This document shows positions 25,314 through 31,974 of a DNA stretch of 63,013 nt, one piece after another (position 1 is the first letter of the stretch; the number at the start of each line of letters is the position of its first letter). A program made the position numbers and the translations under genes. Source of the DNA: RGIG3009 sp045595445 (GTDB taxonomy: Bacteria; Bacillota; Clostridia; Oscillospirales; Acutalibacteraceae); the NCBI GenBank assembly GCA_045595445.1, contig JAZOAK010000026.1, positions 1 to 63,013 of the forward strand. The letters run 5' to 3'. Below the pieces are notes generated by a model. The model saw only the letters and a program-made list of their open reading frames with translations. It did not search any database and was not told where the DNA came from.

Positions 25314-27299
25314 ATGACAACATTGGAATTTACCAAGATCACTATCCCCGGCGGTCGATTGGGTGGAGCAGGCGATTATCCGATCCTGTTCTTTCCGCTG
25401 ATCACACCGAAAAAGAAAATCACAATTGCCGAGACAGAGGGCCTGTATCTGGGCTACGGCTATCAGAAACACGGCTTGCCCTATACCACACAGGGCGATT
25501 ATGATCATACTGAGGAACCGCGTGAGTTTGAGGCCTACGTTTTGGAAAACGAGTACTTGAAGGCAACCTTTTTGCCTTCGCTCGGCGGCCGTTTATGGTC
25601 GTTGTACGATAAGAAAAAGGGAAGAGATTTGCTTGGCGTAAACACGGTTTTCCGTCCATGTAACATCGCTATGCGTAACGCGTGGTTCTCAGGCGGTGTC
25701 GAATGGAACTGCGGCGCCCCCGGTCATCATCCTTTATCGAGCGATAAAATGTACGGTGCCGAGTATATCTCAGAGGATGGCTCTCCTGCTCTTCGTCTGT
25801 ACGCATTCGAGCGTTGCCGCGATATTACCTATCAAATGGACTTTTTCCTGCCGCATGACAGTGATACGCTCTTCTCACGCGTGCGCTTAGTCAACGCTAA
25901 CGAGCGCGTGACCCCGATTTACTGGTGGAGTACCATCGCCGTGGATCAAGAAGAGGGATGTCGCGTGGTTGTCCCTGCTACGGAAGCGTACGTCAACCAT
26001 GGCTTTGGTGCGTCGATTTATAAGACACAGTTGCCGATGCGTGACGGTTTTGACACAACGTATGCGACCAACCATCAGGATGCCAACGACGACTTCTACA
26101 AGATTCCCGATGATAAACGCAAATTCGAAGCGTGTATTTACAAAGACGGTTATGGCTTGATTCACTCGTCTACGCGCTTGCTCAAAGGCCGCAAAATGTT
26201 TGTGTGGGGTATGAGTGAAGGCGGTCAGAACTGGCAAAAACAGCTTACCAACGAAGAGGGTAAACCGTATTTGGAGATCCAGGCAGGGCTTCGTTATACG
26301 CAACAGGAAAGCTTGCCTTTCCCGCCCCGCTCCGTCTTGGAATGGGTAGAAGCGTATACGGCGATTGAGATCGACCCCGAAGCCGTGCACGGTGATTGGG
26401 ACGATGCGCGCCGCAACGTGGAAAACTGGATCGATGAAAAGCTGCCGGAATCTGTTTTGGACGAGATGCTCGAAAAACGCAAAGCCGATTCTCTAAAAGA
26501 GGTTAAGTATTCCTACAAAGGCTATCCGTGGGGCACCTTGGATAACGAACTGCGCGCGGCCATCGGTCAAAAGCAGATGTCCTCGAACTTGTGCTTCGGC
26601 GAATTGGAAGAGGAACAGATGGTTTGGTACAACTTCCTCAAAACCGGCAAGTTGGACGAACCTGATCCGGCGAAAGCTCCGTCGTCGTACATGGTGCAAG
26701 AAGAGTGGTTTACTCTCTTCAAGGAAGCGGTGCGCGGTGCCGACAAAGATAACTGGTACGCGTGGTATAATATGGGACTTTGCTATTATGCAAGAGAGGA
26801 GTACTATCTGGCGGCTGAAGCGCTGGAGAAATCCATCAGTTTGTGCCCGAGCACATGGGGATACCACGCGCTTGCCTGCTCGTTGTTCTCGCTTGGCAAG
26901 TGTGAAGAGGCCGCCGTTGCTTTGACGCAGTCTGTCAAGATGAACAACAGTGACATGAATCTTGCCAAAGAATCGTTGAAACTCTGCGGTTACTTCAAGC
27001 AGTACGCAGCTTCGGACGAAATCTATGAGTCGCTGACCGAGGAATGCAAGCAGGATCACTATGTGATGGGTTATCATGCGGCGGCGCTGGCATACATCGG
27101 CAGACCCGCTGAATGTAAAGAGATTTTGGAACAAGACGGTGGTCTGTACATTATGGACATCCGCGAAGGCGACGAAACCATTACTAACGGATATATCCGC
27201 GCCGTACAGGAATTGGCAAAGTTAGAGGGTAAGGAAATTGCGGCTGAGGATGTAAAAGTACCGCGAAAAATCGATTTCCGTCTGTTTAACAAAAAATAA
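25314..27299 (+). CDS. DUF5107 protein with C-terminal TPR repeats
   Basis: 661 residues from ATG 25314. Residues about 60-350 resemble DUF5107, a galactose-mutarotase-like beta-sandwich (FLPSLGGRLWSLYDKKKGRD, NAWFSGGVEWNCGAPGHHP, YWWSTIAV, FVWGMSEGGQNWQ). Residues about 455-610 contain TPR-like helix pairs (WYAWYNMGLCYYAREEYYLA, WGYHALACSLFSLGKCEEAA). There is no signal peptide, so it is cytoplasmic. Mutarotase-like domains bind sugars, and the conserved His and Glu of the central strands fit a sugar-processing enzyme, but no reaction is known to me. It is monocistronic by promoter, though only 61 bases precede the amidohydrolase and a terminator lies between. Confidence 0.8.
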   Translation: MTTLEFTKITIPGGRLGGAGDYPILFFPLITPKKKITIAETEGLYLGYGYQKHGLPYTTQGDYDHTEEPREFEAYVLENEYLKATFLPSLGGRLWSLYDKKKGRDLLGVNTVFRPCNIAMRNAWFSGGVEWNCGAPGHHPLSSDKMYGAEYISEDGSPALRLYAFERCRDITYQMDFFLPHDSDTLFSRVRLVNANERVTPIYWWSTIAVDQEEGCRVVVPATEAYVNHGFGASIYKTQLPMRDGFDTTYATNHQDANDDFYKIPDDKRKFEACIYKDGYGLIHSSTRLLKGRKMFVWGMSEGGQNWQKQLTNEEGKPYLEIQAGLRYTQQESLPFPPRSVLEWVEAYTAIEIDPEAVHGDWDDARRNVENWIDEKLPESVLDEMLEKRKADSLKEVKYSYKGYPWGTLDNELRAAIGQKQMSSNLCFGELEEEQMVWYNFLKTGKLDEPDPAKAPSSYMVQEEWFTLFKEAVRGADKDNWYAWYNMGLCYYAREEYYLAAEALEKSISLCPSTWGYHALACSLFSLGKCEEAAVALTQSVKMNNSDMNLAKESLKLCGYFKQYAASDEIYESLTEECKQDHYVMGYHAAALAYIGRPAECKEILEQDGGLYIMDIREGDETITNGYIRAVQELAKLEGKEIAAEDVKVPRKIDFRLFNKK

Positions 27300-27310
27300 G
27301 TCATCAATTA

Positions 27311-27335
27311 AGGCGTCCCAAACGGGACGCCTTTT
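27311..27335 (+). terminator. Terminator after the DUF5107 gene
   Basis: Stem AGGCGTCCC (27311-27319) pairs with GGGACGCCT (27324-27332), then TTT. It lies 29 bases before the next start codon, so it may act as a partial terminator within a two-gene unit. Confidence 0.8.
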
Positions 27336-27360
27336 ATTCCCGGTGAAAGGATGCGTTGTT

Positions 27361-28233
27361 ATGAAAATTGATTGTCATGTCCATTCACAAATGGGCGGTG
27401 TCTACGGAGAACCGCCTTTTGATCAGCAGATGTTTATGAATGATTTGAATGCATCGGGATTGAACGGTGCAGCGATTTTGTCGCCGAACCCCCTTGCTTG
27501 CGCGGACATTTCCGTCGAAGAACGTATGGCAACTACCTTGAATATGTGTAAAGGTCAAAAAACGTTGTTCCCGCTTTACTGGATAAATCCTTTGGAAGAC
27601 GGCGCGACCGAACAGGTCGATATGGCGGTGGAACACGGGTTCCTCGGCTTCAAAATGATTTGCAGTAATTACCATCCCGGATGTCGTGAGTCGATGGATC
27701 TTCTCCAAAAAATTGCTTCTGTGGACAAGCCCGTACTGTTCCACAGCGGTATTTTATGGGATGGTATGAATTCCGCCAACTACAATCGCCCCGGCAATTT
27801 TGAAGCCTTGTTGGATATTCCGAAACTGCGGTTTTGTTTGGCGCACGTTTCCTGGCCGTGGACTGATGAATGTATTGCGGTGTACGGCAAATTCAACAAC
27901 GCGTATTTCAGACGTCCCGATTTAAGCTGTGAAATGTTCATTGACGTTACGCCCGGAACCCCCCGCGTATACCGCGAGGAAGTATTTCGTCACTTGCTGT
28001 GCAGTGATTACGAAATGCGGTATAACTTGATGTTTGGTACCGACAGCAGTACTGAACAATACAACGTAAGTTGGAGCAAAGAATGGCAAGAGCGGGACAA
28101 CGCCCTATACGAAAAATTCATTTCTGAGGACGTAGAAGACTTTAAGGAACACGTCTACGGCAAAAACTTTTTACGCTTCCTCGGCTTATCCGACGAAACT
28201 CCCATAAAAAAGATCCCCATGGTGGGTGAATAA
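27361..28233 (+). CDS. Amidohydrolase-family metal-dependent hydrolase
   Basis: 290 residues from ATG 27361, chosen for GAAAGGA at 27345-27351; an in-frame GTG at 27343 precedes that site. The first strand carries the metal-binding DCHVH. Later strands give PVLFHSG, LRFCLAHVSWPW and MFGTDSS, the usual His, His and Asp of the amidohydrolase 2 TIM barrel. Such enzymes hydrolyse or decarboxylate cyclic or amide substrates. The context (after DUF5107, before a perfect terminator) suggests a catabolic enzyme for a sugar derivative. The substrate cannot be named. Confidence 0.82.
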   Translation: MKIDCHVHSQMGGVYGEPPFDQQMFMNDLNASGLNGAAILSPNPLACADISVEERMATTLNMCKGQKTLFPLYWINPLEDGATEQVDMAVEHGFLGFKMICSNYHPGCRESMDLLQKIASVDKPVLFHSGILWDGMNSANYNRPGNFEALLDIPKLRFCLAHVSWPWTDECIAVYGKFNNAYFRRPDLSCEMFIDVTPGTPRVYREEVFRHLLCSDYEMRYNLMFGTDSSTEQYNVSWSKEWQERDNALYEKFISEDVEDFKEHVYGKNFLRFLGLSDETPIKKIPMVGE

Positions 28234-28267
28234 GAACAACCCCCTCGCATAGCGAGGGGGTTGTTCT
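28233..28267. terminator. Bidirectional terminator with a perfect 16-bp stem
   Basis: AGAACAACCCCCTCGC (28233-28248) pairs perfectly with 28252-28267 around a 3-base loop. It serves both the amidohydrolase (plus) and the YwaF-like gene (minus), which converge here. There is no long T-run on either side. Confidence 0.8.
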
Positions 28268-28275
28268 AAGTTATT

Positions 28276-29007
28276 TTAGATACGGCGTTTTCGGTTCGTA
28301 ACGATTCGAGCGGGGAGATACATCAAAAGGATGACAACAGGTAACAGAACGGGAAATCCCCAAAGGTGAGAACCTAACAGTTTTTCAAACAGTTCCAAGG
28401 GATTTCCGGAATCGGGTTGCATCAAAAACATAAAGTTGGTATCCCAAAGCAGGTTCAAAAAGTACACGGGGATCGCCAAAGCAACAAGCAAGAGAGTCCC
28501 CCGCAAAGCAGATTTCAAGTCGGTGGATACTTGGTTGGCAGTCACCAGCAGCAAGGGGTATAATACCAGTAAAATATGTATGGTAAAACTGTGAATATGG
28601 AAGAAATTCCAAACGGGCATTTCGGTCCAGTTTGGGAAAAGCAACGCCAGCGCAGCACCGGGAATGGAAAAATAATAGAGAAAACTCCTGACCACTTTTG
28701 TTGGTTTGATGACGTCAAAGGCAATCAGCAAAATGTTAATGCCGCAAAGGTGAAAGGGGAGACATCCCCAACTAAATTCACCCAATAGGATCAGCACCAG
28801 GTTCTTTACCATCTCTTGCAGGAAAATGTATGTTCCCAATACGGTCAGCAGCATCTTTCGTTTGTCAACAGAAAGCTTATTGTAGAAAATGCAGGCAGCA
28901 ACGCAAAACAGCGTCCCCGCCAAAAGCCAAAGAATATGGGTTAAACCAAAGGCTGAGAACCCTACTCCTTGCGGTATGTTATTACTGGTTACAAAAAACA
29001 TTGCCAT
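28276..29007 (-). CDS. YwaF/TIGR02206-family integral membrane protein
   Basis: About 243 residues. Seven hydrophobic segments are visible, with the family signature LPFHLCGINILLIAF near the middle and SFTIHILLVLYPLLLV later. The function of YwaF-like proteins is unknown. The start is uncertain: GTG 29010, ATG 29007 and ATG 29001 are in frame. A TATAGT element lies so close upstream (about 29020) that the message could be nearly leaderless, or the ATG at 29001 with GGGTGATGG before it may be used. It is a single gene, convergent with the amidohydrolase, and lies immediately beside the hairpin-bounded cassette. Confidence 0.8.
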   Translation of the reverse strand: MAMFFVTSNNIPQGVGFSAFGLTHILWLLAGTLFCVAACIFYNKLSVDKRKMLLTVLGTYIFLQEMVKNLVLILLGEFSWGCLPFHLCGINILLIAFDVIKPTKVVRSFLYYFSIPGAALALLFPNWTEMPVWNFFHIHSFTIHILLVLYPLLLVTANQVSTDLKSALRGTLLLVALAIPVYFLNLLWDTNFMFLMQPDSGNPLELFEKLLGSHLWGFPVLLPVVILLMYLPARIVTNRKRRI

Positions 29008-29058
29008 CACCCATGGACACTATACCATATTTCGACAAAAAATGCATCTAAAATTTTG

Positions 29059-29096
29059 TATTGCGAAGCAATATTTCACCCACCCGTAAGGGTGAA
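29059..29096. repeat. Two small hairpins at the left edge of the four-helix-bundle cassette
   Basis: TATTGC-GAA-GCAATA (29059-29073, taking TATTGC from 29059 and GCAATA to 29073) is followed directly by TTCACCC (29075-29081) paired with GGGTGAA (29090-29096). They have the same style (short stem, GAA-type loop) as the array at 30112-30283 on the other side of the cassette. Confidence 0.55.
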
Positions 29097-29104
29097 TTTA
29101 GTTA

Positions 29105-29136
29105 AAAAACCGACAAGTCAAAACTTGTCGGTTTTT
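29105..29136 (-). terminator. Terminator of the four-helix-bundle / transglutaminase-like operon
   Basis: Stem AAAAACCGACAAGT (29105-29118) pairs with ACTTGTCGGTTTTT (29123-29136). On the minus strand it ends in TTTTTT. It lies about 60 bases after the stop at 29199. Confidence 0.88.
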
Positions 29137-29198
29137 CTGCGAAAGAGCGACTAAAAGGTGTATATGTAGGGGTAAGAACGACCAAAAGTACATCACGG

Positions 29199-29714
29199 TT
29201 ATTTATCTTGTTGCGGCAAATGCTGTAGCAACGAGTCGGGATGAGATCCGATTATTATTTGATTAGTTACTTCAATAATTGTAAAGTCATCTTTTTGAAA
29301 ACTATCAACAAAGCTTTGCTCGTTCTCATATAATATTTCTTTACCATACCACGGTTTGTTTGATTGAGGTGTCAGTTCAAGATAGACCACTTTTTCTTCT
29401 GCTTCAAAGGTCAAAATTGTATGTGGAGTCTTTTTAACATTATGATGAAGTAGCCAAATTTTACTTGGGATATTTAATTCATCTAAAATGGTTTTCATTA
29501 CAATCACCGCATCAATGCAGGTCCCAATTTTTTCTTTCATGGTATCTTGCGGATCTTGAATGCGATATACGGTTTTTGATAGATTAAAAAACTCTGCATC
29601 AAACCCATTTTTAAAATTCGGCGTGTATTTTCTGCCATCAAAACAAAACCCGTATTGATAGTCGTTTTCATAGAGTTCTCGTTTGAGTAAAGTAGAAATT
29701 TCCGCTATTTTCAT
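29199..29714 (-). CDS. Transglutaminase-like small protein
   Basis: 171 residues from ATG 29714, with AAGGAG eight bases upstream; a longer frame from 29774 would lie inside the preceding gene. The pattern GTCIDAVIVMKTILDELNIP (Cys66), PHTILTFEA (His98) and YLELTPQ (Glu113) resembles the Cys-His-acid order of transglutaminase-like/cysteine protease folds, although the usual Asp is Glu here. No signal peptide is present. It overlaps the four-helix-bundle gene by ATGA, implying coupled translation. Codon use is AT-rich compared with neighbouring genes (many AAT, TTA and ATT codons), which suggests acquisition from another genome. Function unknown. Confidence 0.6.
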   Translation of the reverse strand: MKIAEISTLLKRELYENDYQYGFCFDGRKYTPNFKNGFDAEFFNLSKTVYRIQDPQDTMKEKIGTCIDAVIVMKTILDELNIPSKIWLLHHNVKKTPHTILTFEAEEKVVYLELTPQSNKPWYGKEILYENEQSFVDSFQKDDFTIIEVTNQIIIGSHPDSLLQHLPQQDK

Positions 29715-30064
29715 TTTGTATTCTCCTTCGCTGTGCGGCAGGAAGCGATCAGCATTACACGCAAGGAAGTACACTTTGCAGAAAGTGATTTATATAATTG
29801 CTCGTCGATGTAATTGGTTCTGTGCAACAACTCAAGCCAATAGCCTGTTTCGCTTGCTTCGTTTAAGGCAATTTCAAGTTTTGAAACAAAGTCTTTCTTG
29901 CCTTGTGCATACTGTGCTTCGTGGATGTTGGCACCGATGCTCGTTCCGCTTCTGCCGATTTGGTTAGAAATAATAGATTCATGGTTAGATTTTAAATGCT
30001 TTACAAGGTTGATAATATCCATAGAGAATTCCATTGACAGTTCTGCCAGTTTATTTTCCTTCAA
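29711..30064 (-). CDS. Four-helix-bundle protein (S23/IVP-like)
   Basis: 117 residues from TTG 30064. The conserved core of the four-helix-bundle (23S rRNA intervening-sequence protein/Avd-like) family is plain: QIGRSGTSIGANIHEAQYA followed by DFVSKLEIALNEASETGYWL. Relatives are encoded in 23S rRNA insertions and, as Avd, in diversity-generating retroelements, where they bind nucleic acid; no reverse transcriptase is near here. The promoter lies at 30086-30114, with its -35 element merging into the hairpin array. It is the first gene of a two-gene unit with the transglutaminase-like gene. The ribosome-binding site is weak (AAGAGACG). Confidence 0.85.
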   Translation of the reverse strand: MKENKLAELSMEFSMDIINLVKHLKSNHESIISNQIGRSGTSIGANIHEAQYAQGKKDFVSKLEIALNEASETGYWLELLHRTNYIDEQLYKSLSAKCTSLRVMLIASCRTAKENTK

Positions 30065-30085
30065 GTAATCGTCTCTTTTTACTTA

Positions 30086-30114
30086 ATTATATCATAAAAT
30101 TCAGCATATTTCAA
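30086..30114 (-). promoter_or_regulatory. Promoter of the four-helix-bundle gene, abutting the array
   Basis: On the minus strand TTGAAA (30109-30114), 17 bases, TATAAT (30086-30091). The first bases of the -35 element are the end of the last CATCATT-type linker of the array, so the array sits directly upstream of the polymerase site. Confidence 0.7.
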
Positions 30115-30283
30115 TGATGCATCGCCTGCGGCGACATGATGCATTTGCTTCGCAAATATGATGTTGCTCCCGTTGGTCGCAATGATGCGATGTTTGCCAC
30201 AAAACATTAGGCGAAGCCGACATCATTCACGAAGTGAACATCATTAGCGATAGCGACATCATTTGCCGAAGGCAAACATCATT
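30112..30283. repeat. Array of short hairpins joined by a constant CATCATT/AATGATG linker
   Basis: About seven units, each a small palindrome flanked by CATCATT (plus strand) or a variant. Clear hairpins are TCGCC-TGC-GGCGA (30122-30134), ATTTGC-TTC-GCAAAT (30143-30157), GGC-GAA-GCC (30210-30218), TTCAC-GAA-GTGAA (30226-30238), TAGC-GATA-GCGA (30245-30256, one mismatch) and TTTGCC-GAA-GGCAAA (30262-30276). The part 30164-30209 has two longer, imperfect hairpins. Stem sequences differ from unit to unit but remain self-complementary, while the linker is constant. It fills the gap between the tRNA-Leu terminator and the four-helix-bundle promoter. Confidence 0.8.
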
Positions 30284-30319
30284 GAAAAAACCTCTTTACG
30301 AAAGTAAAGAGGTTTTTTC
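30284..30319 (-). terminator. Terminator of tRNA-Leu
   Basis: A 15-bp stem (30285-30299 with 30304-30318) and GAAA loop. On the minus strand it directly follows the CCA end of the tRNA and ends in TTTTTT. Confidence 0.9.
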
Positions 30320-30401
30320 TGGTGCGGGCGACAAGACTTGAACTTGCACGCTTGCGCATTGGCTCCTAAGACCAACGTGTCTGCCATTCCACCACGCCCG
30401 C
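30320..30401 (-). tRNA. tRNA-Leu (anticodon UAG)
   Basis: On the minus strand the acceptor GCGGGCG (30401-30395) pairs with CGCCCGC before an encoded CACCA end at 30320. The anticodon stem-loop is TTGGT-CTTAGGA-GCCAA, giving anticodon TAG. A long variable arm (TGCGCAAGCGT) marks a class II leucine tRNA, and the T-arm loop reads GTTCAAGTC. Confidence 0.95.
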
Positions 30402-30413
30402 ATAACGGATATT

Positions 30414-30442
30414 AGTGTACCATACTTGTGCAACAAATGCAA
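30414..30442 (-). promoter_or_regulatory. Promoter of tRNA-Leu
   Basis: On the minus strand TTGCAT (30437-30442), 17 bases, TACACT (30414-30419), about 13 bases before the mature 5' end. Divergent from the GHL10 promoter. Confidence 0.65.
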
Positions 30443-30525
30443 ATCATTTCTGCAAGGAAATAAAAAAAGTACATATAGTATAGGAGACAGGAAAAAACTA
30501 ACAGTGCATATTTCGTCGGAAAGTG

Positions 30526-30554
30526 TTGCAAGTAGCAGCGTTTTTTGGTATGAT
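30526..30554 (+). promoter_or_regulatory. Promoter of the GHL10 lipoprotein gene
   Basis: TTGCAA (30526-30531), 17 bases, TATGAT (30549-30554), about 18 bases before a GAGGTGATG ribosome-binding site. Confidence 0.65.
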
Positions 30555-30578
30555 AGTAAGTAATTGAGGTGATGATTG

Positions 30579-31958
30579 GTGAAACGGTGCGCAGCGGTTT
30601 TGTTGTGTTTGGTAATGGTTTTCCTGACGGCGTGTGGCGCGGATTCGTCCGTTGTCGATAACACGACCCTCGCGTCCACTACCATAACAAGCACTACCAA
30701 TCAAACTACGGTGGATACGGCAACGACAACGCCTGCCACAGACTCAACGACTGCAACAGCCCGCCCCTCGTCATCAACCGTCTCAAAAACAAGCAAAACG
30801 GTCGCTTCAACAACGACTAAAACAACGGGCGCGACAACCACCACACAACCAACGTTGATAAGCCCATCGGGTGAAATGCGTGCCGCATGGGCGTCTTACA
30901 TTGAGATCAGTGCCGTATTGCGCGGTTGCACGACTGCCGCGCAAGCCAAAAAGGCGATAGACGGCATCTTGGATACCATGGAAGACTTTAAGCTGAACAC
31001 CTTGTTTTTCCATGTGCGCGCCAATAGCGATGCGTATTATCCTTCCGCTTATTTCAAACCTGCAGCGGTGGTAAAAAAACTTATCGCTGCCGGTTTTGAT
31101 CCGCTCGGTTACGCGGTGGAAGCCGCTCACAAGCGCGGAATTGCTCTTCATGCGTGGGTCAATCCGTATCGAGCAGGACTGGATACGGCATACCTCGTTG
31201 ATGGGATTCCCACGTTCACGGATTCTGCCGGGCGGTATTATTATGTTCCCAGCTCAGCAGCGTCACAACAACTGATTTTGAACGGTATCCGCGAATTGGT
31301 CAATAATTACGCCATAGACGGCATTCAGTATGACGACTATTTTTACCCGCCGAACGTTCTGGGTGCTACCACGGTATACGGTTACGAGAGCGCGGACTAC
31401 GAAGCGTATCAAGATAGCGGCGGCAAGTTGTCGATCGCCGATTGGCGCCGCGCATCTGTGGATACGCTGATTGACGCCACGCATACCATCACCAAAGCGA
31501 AAAACCGCTTGTTTGGTGTATCACCCGCCATTGATCCCAAGGACACGTATGATAATCTGTATGCCAATCCGAAAAAATGGATGGCAGAAAGCGGCTATGT
31601 TGATTATATTTGCCCGCAGCTTTATACCGGTTTTGAACATTCCGGCAGTCCTTTTGATAAAATGACCGATGCATGGCTGTCGTATCCGCGGCACTCCTCC
31701 GTGAAGCTGTATATCGGCATTGCCACCTACAAAGCGGGGCTGTTAAACGATAAATGGGCAGGTAGCGGCAAAACCGAATGGAGGTCCCATACCGATATTC
31801 TCAAGCGATCCGTGCTGTATCTGCGTTCCAAGAATGTATCCGGCATGGCGTTTTACAGTTACAGTTATTTGAAACCCAATCAAGTGTCGGGGCTTTCGTC
31901 AACGAACGATGTGTCCGTTGCCCTGAGGGAAATGGAGAATTTGCAGAGCGTTTTATAA
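30579..31958 (+). CDS. GHL10-domain lipoprotein (glycosyl hydrolase-like family 10)
   Basis: 459 residues from GTG 30579 (a TTG at 30576 is adjacent), with GAGGTGATG upstream. The signal peptide ends in lipobox LTAC. A Thr/Ser-rich linker spans about 20-95. Residues about 97-450 match the GHL10/DUF187 TIM barrel: EMRAAWASYIEIS, TLFFHVRANSDAYYPSAYF, GIALHAWVNPYRAGL, YAIDGIQYDDYFYPPNVLGA with a DD pair, LFGVSPAID and VDYICPQLYTGF. GHL10 proteins are surface hydrolase-like enzymes thought to act on wall or envelope glycans. It is followed 16 bases later by a second GHL10 protein fused to an amidase, so the pair probably works on peptidoglycan. Confidence 0.88.
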   Translation: MKRCAAVLLCLVMVFLTACGADSSVVDNTTLASTTITSTTNQTTVDTATTTPATDSTTATARPSSSTVSKTSKTVASTTTKTTGATTTTQPTLISPSGEMRAAWASYIEISAVLRGCTTAAQAKKAIDGILDTMEDFKLNTLFFHVRANSDAYYPSAYFKPAAVVKKLIAAGFDPLGYAVEAAHKRGIALHAWVNPYRAGLDTAYLVDGIPTFTDSAGRYYYVPSSAASQQLILNGIRELVNNYAIDGIQYDDYFYPPNVLGATTVYGYESADYEAYQDSGGKLSIADWRRASVDTLIDATHTITKAKNRLFGVSPAIDPKDTYDNLYANPKKWMAESGYVDYICPQLYTGFEHSGSPFDKMTDAWLSYPRHSSVKLYIGIATYKAGLLNDKWAGSGKTEWRSHTDILKRSVLYLRSKNVSGMAFYSYSYLKPNQVSGLSSTNDVSVALREMENLQSVL

Positions 31959-31974
31959 AAAGAGGTGAAACCAC

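Noticed and set aside
30112..30283. CRISPR array
   Set aside because: The repeating part is only seven or eight bases and the variable parts are short palindromes of unequal length; no cas genes are near.
29711..30283. Diversity-generating retroelement
   Set aside because: The four-helix-bundle protein is Avd-like, but there is no reverse transcriptase, template repeat or variable repeat in the window.
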